A stretch of 64,000 bases of DNA from Pseudomonadota bacterium (lineage in GTDB: Bacteria > Pseudomonadota > Gammaproteobacteria > Burkholderiales > Thiobacillaceae), in NCBI GenBank assembly GCA_021826065.1, contig JAKADY010000003.1, positions 1 through 64,000 on the forward strand, written 5' to 3'. This document shows, piece by piece, positions 16,954 through 24,863 of the stretch. The position numbers and the translations under genes were made by a program. A model generated the notes under the pieces. It had not been told where the DNA came from and did no database searches. It worked only from the letters and a program-made list of their open reading frames with translations. Every line of letters starts with the position of its first letter. Position 1 is the stretch's first letter.

Positions 16954-17526
16954 ATGGGACACCCACAGCAAAAGAGCGAGCATTACACCTATGCCGACTA
17001 TCTCGGTTGGCCGGAGGATGCGCGCTATGAGCTGATCGACGGCGTGGCCTACGCCATGGCCCCGGCGCCCTCGCGCGCCCATCAGGCCGTGGTCGGTGAA
17101 TTATTCGCCCAAGTCAAGCTCGCCCTGCGCGGCAAACCCTGTAACGCCTATGTCGCCCCCTTCGACGTGCGCCTGCCGCGGGCGGGCGAGGCCGACGAGG
17201 CGGTGGATACGGTGGTGCAGCCCGACGTTCTGGTCGTCTGCGACCCGGCCAAGGTGGATGAGCGCGGCGTGCGCGGTGCGCCCGACTGGGTGGCGGAGGT
17301 GCTCTCGCCGGCCTCGGCCGGGCGCGACCAGACGGTCAAGCTCGCTGCCTACGAGCGTGCCGGCGTGCCGGAGGTGTGGCTGCTGCATCCGACCGACCGG
17401 GTGCTCACCATCTACCGTCTGGACAGCGGCCGCTATGGCCGACCGCAGATCCTGGAGATGCGCGGGCGCGTGACGATCGGGGTCTTGCCCGAGGTCAAGG
17501 TCGACTTCGATCTGTTCACTGAGTAA
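16954..17526 (+). CDS. Uma2-family putative endonuclease, copy 2
   Basis: A second 190-residue Uma2/DUF820 protein, the same length as copy 1 and nearly identical to it over residues 1-41 and 68-180, including all nuclease-fold motifs (PDVLVV, WVAEVLSP, VKLAAYERAGV). Residues about 42-67 differ strongly: AHQAVVGELFAQVKLALRG here against SHQLVTGELFRQIATALKG in copy 1. It ends five bases before the GTG start of the rhodanese gene. Confidence 0.85.
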   Translation: MGHPQQKSEHYTYADYLGWPEDARYELIDGVAYAMAPAPSRAHQAVVGELFAQVKLALRGKPCNAYVAPFDVRLPRAGEADEAVDTVVQPDVLVVCDPAKVDERGVRGAPDWVAEVLSPASAGRDQTVKLAAYERAGVPEVWLLHPTDRVLTIYRLDSGRYGRPQILEMRGRVTIGVLPEVKVDFDLFTE

Positions 17527-17531
17527 TCACC

Positions 17532-17942
17532 GTGGATTTCATTCTTCAGAACATCTGGCTGGTCCTGCTCGCCCTCTTTTCCGGCTTCATGCTGATCTGG
17601 CCCTCCATCGGCGGGCGGCTGTCGGGCGTCAAGCAGGTCGGCCCGCAGGAGGCCGTGATGCTGTTCAACCACGAGGACGCCCTGGTGCTCGACGTGCGCG
17701 AGGAGTCCGAGTGGCGCGACGGCCACATCCCCAAGGCCAAGCACATCCCGCTGCGCCAGCTCAAGGACCGGATGAAGGACCTGGAGAAACACAAGGACAA
17801 GCCCATCGTCGCCGTCTGCCGCAGCGGCAACCGCTCGGCCCATGCCTGCCGGTTGTTGCGCCAGTCGGGCTTCGAGCGCGTGCACAACCTGGCTGGCGGC
17901 ATGCTGGCCTGGGAGCAGGCGGGCCTACCCAAGGAGAAATGA
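17532..17942 (+). CDS. membrane-anchored rhodanese-like protein (YibN type)
   Basis: Single-domain rhodanese of 136 residues with an N-terminal membrane anchor (about 5-25). The active-site loop is CRSGNRS with catalytic Cys near residue 97, the pattern CxxGxR/S of sulfurtransferases; LVLDVREESEWRDGHIPKA is the typical CH2A region. E. coli yibN also precedes grxC and secB, which is the order here apart from inserted trxC. GTG start 17532; the stop overlaps a possible ATG of grxC. Confidence 0.88.
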   Translation: MDFILQNIWLVLLALFSGFMLIWPSIGGRLSGVKQVGPQEAVMLFNHEDALVLDVREESEWRDGHIPKAKHIPLRQLKDRMKDLEKHKDKPIVAVCRSGNRSAHACRLLRQSGFERVHNLAGGMLAWEQAGLPKEK

Positions 17943-17944
17943 CC

Positions 17945-18202
17945 ATGCCGCATATCAAGATGTACTGCACCGCCGTGTGCCCCTACTGCCAACGCGCCGA
18001 GGCCCTGTTGCGTCGCAAGGGTGTGACCGAGATCGAGAAGATCCGAGTGGACCTCGACCCCAAACAGCGCGAGGAGATGATGCGCATCACCGGACGCCGC
18101 ACCGTGCCGCAGGTCTTCATCGGCGAGCGCCATGTCGGCGGCTTCGACGACCTGGCCGAGCTGGACGCCGGCGGGGAGCTCGACGCCCTGCTTGCCGCCT
18201 GA
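17945..18202 (+). CDS. grxC: glutaredoxin 3
   Basis: Glutathione-dependent thiol-disulfide reductase of 85 residues. The dithiol active site CPYC is preceded by CTAV (residues ~11-14), followed by the TVPQVFIG cis-proline loop and GGFDDL glutathione-binding motif. ATG 17945 has GGAG eight bases upstream; the ATG at 17939, which overlaps the rhodanese stop, is too close to it. An extra cysteine, MYCTAVCPYC, lies just before the active site. Confidence 0.92.
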   Translation: MPHIKMYCTAVCPYCQRAEALLRRKGVTEIEKIRVDLDPKQREEMMRITGRRTVPQVFIGERHVGGFDDLAELDAGGELDALLAA

Positions 18203-18313
18203 CGATCGGTCGACACGACGCAAGTGGCGTCCCCCTTGCGTTCGAGCGACCCGTTGATCCCCGGCCCCCACGCCACCATCTGACAGACAGTCCAACCTGA
18301 ACACGGAGTCGAC

Positions 18314-18733
18314 ATGGAACTCGTCTGTCCCAACTGCGGCGCGGTCAACCGCGTGCCATCCGAGCGTCTGCACGACCGCCCCAAATGCGGCAAATGCGGC
18401 GCCGAGGTGCTGCCCTCGCATCCGGTGGAACTGACTGCCGCCACCTTCGAGAAATTCATCACCCGCAACGAGCTGCCGGTGCTGGTGGACTTCTGGGCGC
18501 CCTGGTGCGGGCCGTGCAAGATGTTCGCACCGGTGTTCCAGCAGATGGCCGGGCAGTACGTCGGCCGCGTGCGTTTCGCCAAGGTCAACACCGAGGCGGA
18601 GCAGATGCTGGCGGCGCGGCATGGCATCCGCAGCATCCCGACCCTGGCCCTGTTCAAGGGGGGCCGCGAGGTGGACCGGGTCTCCGGGGCGCTGCCTCCG
18701 CGCGAGCTCGCGGCCTGGCTGGCGCGTTACTGA
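18314..18733 (+). CDS. trxC: thioredoxin 2
   Basis: TrxC-type thioredoxin, 139 residues, reducing protein disulfides in the cytoplasm. An N-terminal zinc ribbon has two CxxC pairs (CPNC and CGKC), then the thioredoxin fold with WCGPC at about residues 62-66 and the cis-Pro in SIPTLALF. It sits in the yibN-grxC-secB neighbourhood, where it is not found in E. coli, adding a second dithiol reductant to the cluster. Confidence 0.93.
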   Translation: MELVCPNCGAVNRVPSERLHDRPKCGKCGAEVLPSHPVELTAATFEKFITRNELPVLVDFWAPWCGPCKMFAPVFQQMAGQYVGRVRFAKVNTEAEQMLAARHGIRSIPTLALFKGGREVDRVSGALPPRELAAWLARY

Positions 18734-18787
18734 ACAACCCCGCCCCAAACGTGGGGCCGTTCCCACGTTCTTGTCATATCGGGCGGG

Positions 18788-18793
18788 TATAAT
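18788..18793 (+). promoter_or_regulatory. TATAAT -10 box ahead of secB
   Basis: A perfect TATAAT lies 37 bp before the secB start. TTGTCA occurs upstream but only 11 bp away, too close to be its -35 box, so the promoter is only partly supported. Confidence 0.45.
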
Positions 18794-18829
18794 GCCATCT
18801 TTGACAACTCCGCCTACTCAGGGAACCCC

Positions 18830-19294
18830 ATGAGCGAACAACAGCCGCAGCAACAGGCCCAGCCCTTTTTCAACATCGAAAAGATTTATGTGAAGGACCT
18901 CTCGGTCGAGGTGCCCAACGCCCCGCAGATCTTCCTGGAGCGCGAGCAGCCGCAGATCGACATGCAGATCAACACCCAGAGCGGACCGGTGGAGCAGGAC
19001 ATCTATCAGACCGAGCTGACGCTGACCATCACCGCCAAGATCAAGGACAAGACCGCCTTCCTGGTCGAGGTGCGCCAGGCCGGCATCTTCCGCATCCAGA
19101 ACCTGCCCAAGGAGGCCCTGGAGGCGGCGTTGGCGATCGGCTGCCCCAACATCCTCTTCCCCTATGCCCGGGAGGTGGTCTCCAGCGCTGTGCTCGGCGC
19201 GGGGTTCCCACCGCTGCTGCTGCAGCCGGTGAACTTCGAGCTGCTTTACATGCAGCAGCAGGCGGCCCGACAGGCCGGGCAGCAGCCCAACTGA
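18830..19294 (+). CDS. secB: protein-export chaperone SecB
   Basis: Tetrameric cytoplasmic chaperone that delivers unfolded preproteins to SecA; 154 residues, the typical size. Recognisable blocks are FNIEKIYVKDLSVEVPNAP, the LTITAKIKDKTAFLVEV strand region and the C-terminal GFPPLLLQPVNFELLY. Its place after rhodanese, glutaredoxin and before gpsA is conserved among proteobacteria. Confidence 0.96.
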   Translation: MSEQQPQQQAQPFFNIEKIYVKDLSVEVPNAPQIFLEREQPQIDMQINTQSGPVEQDIYQTELTLTITAKIKDKTAFLVEVRQAGIFRIQNLPKEALEAALAIGCPNILFPYAREVVSSAVLGAGFPPLLLQPVNFELLYMQQQAARQAGQQPN

Positions 19295-19457
19295 CTACCC
19301 GGCCGATGCGCTGCCCCCTCTTGACGGTCGCCACGCCGGGCATGTGGGGGATCGGCGCTGTGCATGGCGTTTTCGGCCCTGGCAAACCCGCAGAGAGGCG
19401 CCTCGCTCGCCTCGTGTGCCGCGGTGGCGGCATTGGTTCTCGGTTTAGCCTGCGGAC

Positions 19458-20447
19458 ATGAAGATCTGCGTGCTGGGGGCCGGGGCCTGGGGCACCGGCA
19501 TCGCCATCCGGCTGGCCGAACACGCGCAGGTGACTCTGTGGGCGCGCAATGCCGAACAGGTGCGCGCCATGCGTGCACAGCGGGTCAACGCCCGGCATCT
19601 GCCCGGTGTACCGCTGCCCGAGGCCCTGCAGATCAGCGATGATCTGGCGGCGGCCGCGCACGGGGCCGATTACCTCATCGCAGCGGTGCCCACCGGCGGC
19701 TTCCGCAGCCTGTTGCGCCAACTCCGGCAGGCCGACCGGCTCTTGCCCCTCATCTGGCTGTGCAAGGGCTTCGAGGCGGGCAGCATGAAACTCGCGCATC
19801 AGGTGGTGGACGAGGAGTGGCCCGACGATGTCCCGCGCGGGGTGCTCTCCGGCCCCAGCTTTGCCCTGGAGGTGGCGCGGGGGCTGCCGGCGGCGTTGAC
19901 GCTGGCCTCGCGCGATGCCGACTTCGCGCGGCGGGCGGCGGCGGCCCTGCACACCAGCACCCTGCGGCCTTATTCCAGCACCGATGTGGTGGGCGTCGAG
20001 GTGGGCGGCGCGGTCAAGAACGTGATCGCCATCGCCGCCGGGGTGTCGGACGGTCTGGAATTCGGCCTCAATGCCAGCGCGGCGCTGATCACGCGGGGGC
20101 TCGCCGAGATGACCCGGCTGGGCGTGCGCATGGGCGGCGAGCCCAAGACCTTCATGGGGCTGTCAGGGGTGGGCGACTTGATCCTCACCTGTACCGGCGA
20201 CCTCTCGCGCAACCGCCAGGTGGGCCTGCGGCTCGCCCGCGGTGCGAGCCTCGAGACCATCCTGCGCGAACTGAACCACGTCGCCGAGGGCGTGACCAGC
20301 GCGCGCGAGGTGCGACGCCTGGCGGACACGCTGAAGGTGGACATGCCCATCACCGAGACGGTCTGCCGCCTGCTCGACCAGGCGCTCTCCCCGCAGCAGG
20401 CGGTGGCCGCCCTGCTCAACCGTGGGCTCAAGGACGAGTGGGCCTGA
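19458..20447 (+). CDS. gpsA: NAD(P)+-dependent glycerol-3-phosphate dehydrogenase
   Basis: Makes sn-glycerol-3-phosphate for phospholipid synthesis; 329 residues. The Rossmann motif [10 protein letters not shown] is at residues 6-15, with CKGF, SGPSFA(xE)VA, the catalytic Lys in [12 protein letters not shown] and the late [14 protein letters not shown] motif all present. The 163-bp space from secB has no other gene. The secB-gpsA-trmL order is common; trmL lies convergently four bases downstream. Confidence 0.96.
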   Translation: MKICVLGAGAWGTGIAIRLAEHAQVTLWARNAEQVRAMRAQRVNARHLPGVPLPEALQISDDLAAAAHGADYLIAAVPTGGFRSLLRQLRQADRLLPLIWLCKGFEAGSMKLAHQVVDEEWPDDVPRGVLSGPSFALEVARGLPAALTLASRDADFARRAAAALHTSTLRPYSSTDVVGVEVGGAVKNVIAIAAGVSDGLEFGLNASAALITRGLAEMTRLGVRMGGEPKTFMGLSGVGDLILTCTGDLSRNRQVGLRLARGASLETILRELNHVAEGVTSAREVRRLADTLKVDMPITETVCRLLDQALSPQQAVAALLNRGLKDEWA

Positions 20448-20451
20448 CTCA

Positions 20452-20916
20452 CTAACCGCCGCCGGCAAAACCGTTTTGCCGCCAGGCCTCGTACAACGCC
20501 ACGGCCACCGCGTTTGACAGATTGAGGCTGCGGCTGCCGGGCCGCATGGGCAGGCGCAACCGCTGCGCCTCCGGCAGGGACTCCAGGATGTCCGTGGGCA
20601 GACCGCGCGTCTCCGGCCCGAACAGGAGCACGTCGCCCGGCTGGAAATGCACCTCGAACAGCGAGCGCCGACCGCGTGTGCTCATCGCATAGATCGGCCG
20701 TCCGGCGAGCGCGGCCAGGGCGGCCGCCCAGTCTTCGTGCACGCGCACGTCGGCGTATTCGCGATAGTCCAGGCCGGCGCGCCGCAGGTGCTTGTCCTCC
20801 AGTGAAAAGCCGAGCGGGCGCACCAGGTGCAGGCGGCAGCCGGTGTTGGCGGCCAGGCGCATGACGTTGCCGGTGTTGGGCGGGATCTCGGGCTGGTAGA
20901 GGACGATCTCGAACAC
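20452..20916 (-). CDS. trmL: tRNA (cytidine/uridine-34-2'-O)-methyltransferase TrmL
   Basis: SPOUT-class methyltransferase modifying the wobble base of tRNA-Leu. It is 154 residues with the SPOUT motifs NTGNVMRLAANTG (about 14-26), LFGPETRGLP (about 97-106) and the knot motif LNLSNAVAVALYEAWRQ (about 130-146). Convergent with gpsA. Confidence 0.94.
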   Translation of the reverse strand: MFEIVLYQPEIPPNTGNVMRLAANTGCRLHLVRPLGFSLEDKHLRRAGLDYREYADVRVHEDWAAALAALAGRPIYAMSTRGRRSLFEVHFQPGDVLLFGPETRGLPTDILESLPEAQRLRLPMRPGSRSLNLSNAVAVALYEAWRQNGFAGGG

Positions 20917-20919
20917 GGC

Positions 20920-21543
20920 CTAGGGCATGCGATCCAGCCGGCCGGCGAGCACCTCGGCACGGGCGAGGTCGTCCGGCGTGTTGATGTTGAAAAAGGCATC
21001 GGTACCGGCCGGCCAGGTGACCGGCGCGGCATCCACCGCCTGCAGCCAGGCGCCGACCTTGCGACCGCCGGCCTGCAGGTAGGCCGCCATGGGGTCCAGC
21101 AGGGCCCGGTTGATGAGCACGATGCCGAAGTGCGGCTGTTGCGGCTCGGCGGCGTACACGGCCTGGCGTCGCTGTTGTCGGGCCGCCGCCAGCAGCCGGG
21201 CGGCGAGATCCAGCGGCAGGAAGGGGGTGTCACAGGGCGCGGTGAGCACCCATGCACTCTTGAGCATGGAGGCGGCGGCGTGGATGCCGGCGAGCGGGCC
21301 GGCATGGCCGGGGATATGGTCGCTGACCACCGGGCAGCCCAGGGCGCCATACTCGGCCAGATGGCGGTTGGCGGAGAGCACGATCTCGCCGACCTGAGGG
21401 CGCAGTTGGTCGATCACCCAGGCGGCCAGCGGCCGGCCCTGAAGCCGGATCAGCCCCTTGTCGCGACCGCCGAAGCGCCGGGCCTGTCCCCCGGCCAGGA
21501 CCACCGCGCCGATCGCGGCGGGGGGGTCAAGGTGCGTCGTCAT
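20920..21543 (-). CDS. mobA: molybdenum cofactor guanylyltransferase
   Basis: Transfers GMP from GTP to molybdopterin to make the bis-MGD-type cofactor. The nucleotide-binding signature LAGGQARRFGGRDKGL lies at about residues 15-30, with the APCDTPFLP metal-site motif at about 102-110 and NINTPDDL near the end. The reading frame stays open upstream to 21744, but ATG 21543 gives the usual 207 residues; it overlaps the end of the upstream glycosyltransferase gene by 17 bp. Confidence 0.92.
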   Translation of the reverse strand: MTTHLDPPAAIGAVVLAGGQARRFGGRDKGLIRLQGRPLAAWVIDQLRPQVGEIVLSANRHLAEYGALGCPVVSDHIPGHAGPLAGIHAAASMLKSAWVLTAPCDTPFLPLDLAARLLAAARQQRRQAVYAAEPQQPHFGIVLINRALLDPMAAYLQAGGRKVGAWLQAVDAAPVTWPAGTDAFFNINTPDDLARAEVLAGRLDRMP

Positions 21544-23098
21544 ATATCCGATACAGGCGATAGATCTCGCGCTTCTCGCGCGGCCGCCGGCCTTCCCAGA
21601 CGAGTTCCGCATCCGCCCGCGGCGGGGTGTTGCGGCCGACGACCTCGACCCGCCAGGCGCAATGGCCCTGCGGGCCTGACAGGAAACGGGCCAGGTGGTA
21701 CTCCAGCATGATACGGGGTGCCCCCTGCGCCTCGATCCGCACACAGGCGTCCGCCGGCAGCCGGGCGGCGATGGCTGTGGCGACGGGACGGTAGCCCCAG
21801 GACAGTTCGGCCCATGGCTTGAGCAGGGTGATGAGGAGGACCCAGCTCAGGGTCATGCCGGTGGCCCAGACCAGGGCGGGCCGCACCTGGGCGCGCGGGA
21901 AGAGCGGCATGGCGATGAGCCACAGCAGGGTGGCAGCAGCGGCCCAGGCGACCGCCTCCAGGGCCACGCGCGGCGTGTAGCCCGGCGTCATGCGCTGAAG
22001 GTGGGCGGCCAGGGCGTGTGGCCAGCCCCAGTCCAGGGCCAGGTAGTGCAGCCAGAAGGCCAGCGCGAAGAAGACGAAACAGGTCGCGCCAAACCAATAG
22101 AAGGCCTGTGCTGCCCCTCGCTTGAGGGTGGCGATGCCGAAGGTGGCCAGCAGGGTGAGCGGCACCAGGGCGGGCATGGCCAGGCCGTCATAGGTGTAGG
22201 CGGGGACCAGTCCCAGGAGGAGGGTCACCAGGGTGGCCACGAGTGGCAGATGCAGCGGGTTTTCCCGTCCGAGGCGGCGGTGTTGATGCCACAGGGCCCA
22301 CAGGGCGAGCGGCCAGGCCGGCCAGGCGAACCAGGCGAGGGTGGACATGAGCCGGCGTGGTGACTTGAGATCGGTCAGGCGTGAAAGCTGCGCCTCCCAC
22401 CAGGCCGTCAGCAGCCCTTCGGCCGCCAACAGGGTCAACCAGGCGACGAGCAGGGCCAGCAGCACCAGGCCGGCCTTGAGCAGGGCCCGGTGGTAGCCGC
22501 GCGTGGCGAAGCCCGGCAACATGAGCGGCAGCAGGGCGATCAGCAGGGCGGCGATGAGGTCGGGCAGGCCCCGGGTGAGGAATAGACTCAACGTCCCCAG
22601 TAGGATGGCCCAGGCGCGGTCGGGCCCGCGGCGGCTCTCGGCAAGGCCATAGAGCAGCAGGGCATAGCCGGCCAGCATCGCCGTCTCCGGCAAGAGGGCA
22701 TGCACGCGCAGGGTGAGACCGAAGGCCCCCATCAGCAGCAGCACGGCGATCACCCCGTAGCCGGTGCCGTACAGGCTGCGCGCCGTAAGCCCCGTGAAGA
22801 GCAACCCGGTCAGGGCGAAGAGGCTGCTGGCAAAGCGCGCCGCCGCCTGGCTATCGCCCAGTCCCTGTAGCACGGCGGTGGCGGCGCCGGCCACCCAGGT
22901 GTGCAGCGCCGCATCGATGGGCAAGCGGCCGACGCGCAGCCAGTCCAGGACCTGACCCAGGGCGATGGCCTCGTCCGCCTGCCAGGCGTCGCGACCGGTG
23001 AGCCCAACCAGGGCCCAGACGAGGGCGAGCACCACCAACCAGGCCAGGCGGCTGGGGGGGGTGGCGTGTAACTGGGGATGCGGCGTGTCCGGCGGCAT
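21527..23098 (-). CDS. GT39/ArnT-like integral-membrane glycosyltransferase
   Basis: Multi-pass membrane protein of 523 residues with about 11-12 hydrophobic helices and a soluble C-terminal domain (from about 430). The first periplasmic loop has DAWQADEAIALGQ, comparable to the acidic (D/E)E catalytic motif of lipid-dependent ArnT/PMT glycosyltransferases. It is likely to add a sugar from a polyprenyl carrier to an envelope lipid or protein; acceptor unknown. ATG 23098 is preferred over TTG 23116. It overlaps mobA by 17 bp, which is unusual pairing. Confidence 0.75.
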   Translation of the reverse strand: MPPDTPHPQLHATPPSRLAWLVVLALVWALVGLTGRDAWQADEAIALGQVLDWLRVGRLPIDAALHTWVAGAATAVLQGLGDSQAAARFASSLFALTGLLFTGLTARSLYGTGYGVIAVLLLMGAFGLTLRVHALLPETAMLAGYALLLYGLAESRRGPDRAWAILLGTLSLFLTRGLPDLIAALLIALLPLMLPGFATRGYHRALLKAGLVLLALLVAWLTLLAAEGLLTAWWEAQLSRLTDLKSPRRLMSTLAWFAWPAWPLALWALWHQHRRLGRENPLHLPLVATLVTLLLGLVPAYTYDGLAMPALVPLTLLATFGIATLKRGAAQAFYWFGATCFVFFALAFWLHYLALDWGWPHALAAHLQRMTPGYTPRVALEAVAWAAAATLLWLIAMPLFPRAQVRPALVWATGMTLSWVLLITLLKPWAELSWGYRPVATAIAARLPADACVRIEAQGAPRIMLEYHLARFLSGPQGHCAWRVEVVGRNTPPRADAELVWEGRRPREKREIYRLYRIYDDAP

Positions 23099-23174
23099 CG
23101 GGCGATTCTGCCTCAAACCTCGCGGCCGTAGGTGTGCGGCCCAGACGAGGCGGCTTGCGCCACCTGCAAAAACA

Positions 23175-23196
23175 AAAGGCGGCTCGCGCCGCCTTT
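23175..23196 (-). terminator. intrinsic terminator of rpmE
   Basis: Perfect 9-bp arms AAAGGCGGC / GCCGCCTTT around a 4-base loop, followed on the minus strand by a T-rich tail (TTTTGTTTTT when read 3' of the stem). It lies 39 bp after the rpmE stop. Confidence 0.85.
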
Positions 23197-23234
23197 CGAT
23201 GCCCGTTGGCCCAGGCCGGAGGAAGACCGGTGCC

Positions 23235-23447
23235 TTACTTGGCGGTCTTCATGCCGTATTTCTGACGGAACTTCTCCACCCGGCCGGCGGTGTCGACGAT
23301 CTTCTGTTTGCCCGTGTAGAAGGGGTGGCAGGCGGAACAGACCTCGACGTGCAGGGGCTTGGCCAGGGTCGAGCGGGTGGTGAAGCTGTTGCCGCAACTG
23401 CAGGTGACCGTGATCTCCTGGTAGTCGGGGTGGATGCCGGCTTTCAT
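23235..23447 (-). CDS. rpmE: ribosomal protein bL31
   Basis: Zinc-type large-subunit protein L31, 70 residues, complete. The zinc ligands are visible as CSCG (residues 16-18) and [13 protein letters not shown] (37-40). It is a stand-alone gene with its own terminator. The C+ form is the one replaced by a cysteine-free paralogue under zinc starvation in many bacteria, relevant because a zinc regulon lies 5 kb away, though no Zur-type palindrome is seen here. Confidence 0.97.
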   Translation of the reverse strand: MKAGIHPDYQEITVTCSCGNSFTTRSTLAKPLHVEVCSACHPFYTGKQKIVDTAGRVEKFRQKYGMKTAK

Positions 23448-23516
23448 CTGGGCTCCTGGATGGAAAATCTGGAAAGCTCGTAATTATGCCCGAGTGCGCC
23501 GGTGCAAAGCAAGCCA

Positions 23517-24398
23517 TCACCCCCCGAGCTCGGCCAGCAGACGTTCGGTCATCCGTTGCGCCTGGGCGAGATAGCCGCCGCCGAAGAGGTTGAAATGGTT
23601 GAGCACGTGGTACAGGTTGTAGAGCTCGCGGCGCACGCGGTAGCCGGCGTCGAGCGGCCAGGCCTCGCGATAGGCGGCGTAGAATTCGGCCGGAAAGCCG
23701 CCAAACAGCTCGGTCATGGCCAGGTCCGCCTCGCGGTCGCCGTAATAGACCGCCGGGTCGTAGACCACCGGCTCGCCCCCGCAATAGGCGTAGTTGCCGC
23801 CCCAGAGATCGCCGTGCAGCAGAGAGGGCAGCGGCCGATAGCCGTCGAACAGGCCGGCGAAGGACGCCATGAGCCGCTCGCCCAAGTCGATGAGGCGCCG
23901 CGGCGCGCCGTTTTCCACCGCCAGGCGATATTGAGGGCGCAGGCGCCGTTCACGGTAGAAGGCGATCCAGTCGGGCGCAGGTGTGTTGGTCTGGGGCGTG
24001 CTGCCGATGGTGTTGTCGCGCCGCCAGCCGAACTGCGGGGCGGTGTGGCGATGCATCTGCGCCAGGCGTCGGCCCAGCTCGGCGGCGCTGCCGCGCCCGC
24101 CGAGGTCCAGATATTCCAGCACGAGCCAGGCCTCGCCGCCACTCACCCCGCTGGCGATGGGGCGCGGCGCGCGCAGGGCCCCGGCGGCGCGGATCTCTTC
24201 GAGCCCTGCCGCCTCGGCCTCGAACATGTCGAGCCGGTGCGCGCGGTTCAGCTTGACGAAGTAACGCCGGCCGTCCCTGGCCTGCACGACGCTCGCGTGG
24301 TTGATGCAGCCACCGCCCGCCCCCTGCGCGGCCGTCAGTTCGATCGGCCGGCCTTCGGCCTGGGCGATGGCGGCGGCGATGTCGGCGAGCGCGATCAC
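23517..24398 (-). CDS. fructosamine kinase-family protein
   Basis: Aminoglycoside-phosphotransferase-fold kinase of 293 residues, family acting on ketosamines or ribulosamines in protein deglycation. Motifs: GAGGGCINHA (about 25-34), YFVKLN with the ATP-binding Lys, the catalytic loop SLLHGDLWGGNYAY (about 190-204) and VYDPAVYYGDREADLAM with metal-binding Asp. GTG start. It ends the minus-strand run addA-DUF971-kinase with 4 bp to the neighbour. Confidence 0.88.
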   Translation of the reverse strand: MIALADIAAAIAQAEGRPIELTAAQGAGGGCINHASVVQARDGRRYFVKLNRAHRLDMFEAEAAGLEEIRAAGALRAPRPIASGVSGGEAWLVLEYLDLGGRGSAAELGRRLAQMHRHTAPQFGWRRDNTIGSTPQTNTPAPDWIAFYRERRLRPQYRLAVENGAPRRLIDLGERLMASFAGLFDGYRPLPSLLHGDLWGGNYAYCGGEPVVYDPAVYYGDREADLAMTELFGGFPAEFYAAYREAWPLDAGYRVRRELYNLYHVLNHFNLFGGGYLAQAQRMTERLLAELGG

Positions 24399-24402
24399 CG
24401 TT

Positions 24403-24792
24403 CTATTTCACCAGCGCCTTGGGCTCGCGCGAGGCCCCGGCCGCCTCCAGGCGGGCGAGGTAGGCCTGCCAGTAGCGTTCCTGGTTGACGCCGAGATCGT
24501 AGAAATAGTCCCAGGAGTAGATACCGGAGTTGTGACCGTCGTCGAAAAACAGGCAGACCGCGTACTGCCCGACCGGCTCGATGTGGGTGATGTCCACGTA
24601 TTTCTTGCCGACCTGCAGCACCTCCTGACCGGGGCCGTGGCCGCGCACCTCGGCCGAGGGGGAGAAGACGCGCAGGTACTCGAACGGCAGGTTGAAGCGC
24701 CGGCCGTCGTTGAAGGCGATCTCCAGGATCTTGGACTGCTTGTGCAGCTTGATCTCGGTGGGTATGGGGGTGTTGGGGCTCAGGCCGCCCAT
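24403..24792 (-). CDS. DUF971 (GBBH-like) domain protein
   Basis: A 129-residue protein with the DUF971 fold: TEIKLHKQSKILEIAFNDGRRFNLPFEYLRVFSPSAE at the N-terminus and DGHNSGIYSWDYFYDLG about residues 87-103. The related domain in gamma-butyrobetaine hydroxylase binds zinc or serves structural roles, and DUF971 proteins have been linked to Fe-S assembly; neither is proven here. It is 70 bp downstream of addA. Confidence 0.85.
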   Translation of the reverse strand: MGGLSPNTPIPTEIKLHKQSKILEIAFNDGRRFNLPFEYLRVFSPSAEVRGHGPGQEVLQVGKKYVDITHIEPVGQYAVCLFFDDGHNSGIYSWDYFYDLGVNQERYWQAYLARLEAAGASREPKALVK

Positions 24793-24863
24793 GGTTGCTC
24801 CTTTGTCCGGTTGAGGTCTAGGTCAGGCGCCGCCCTCGCGGCGATGGCCAATAGTATACTAAA

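Larger units (their letters stand above)
16375..17526. repeat. tandem gene duplication, period 579 bp
   Basis: The two Uma2 reading frames are head-to-tail copies offset by 579 bp. Nucleotide identity is close to complete in the first ~120 and the last ~330 bases of each copy but breaks down in a central patch of about 80 bases. Confidence 0.85.

Noticed and set aside
18771-18793. TTGTCA...TATAAT as a full secB promoter
   Set aside because: Spacer is only 11 bp, too short for sigma-70; only the -10 box was kept.
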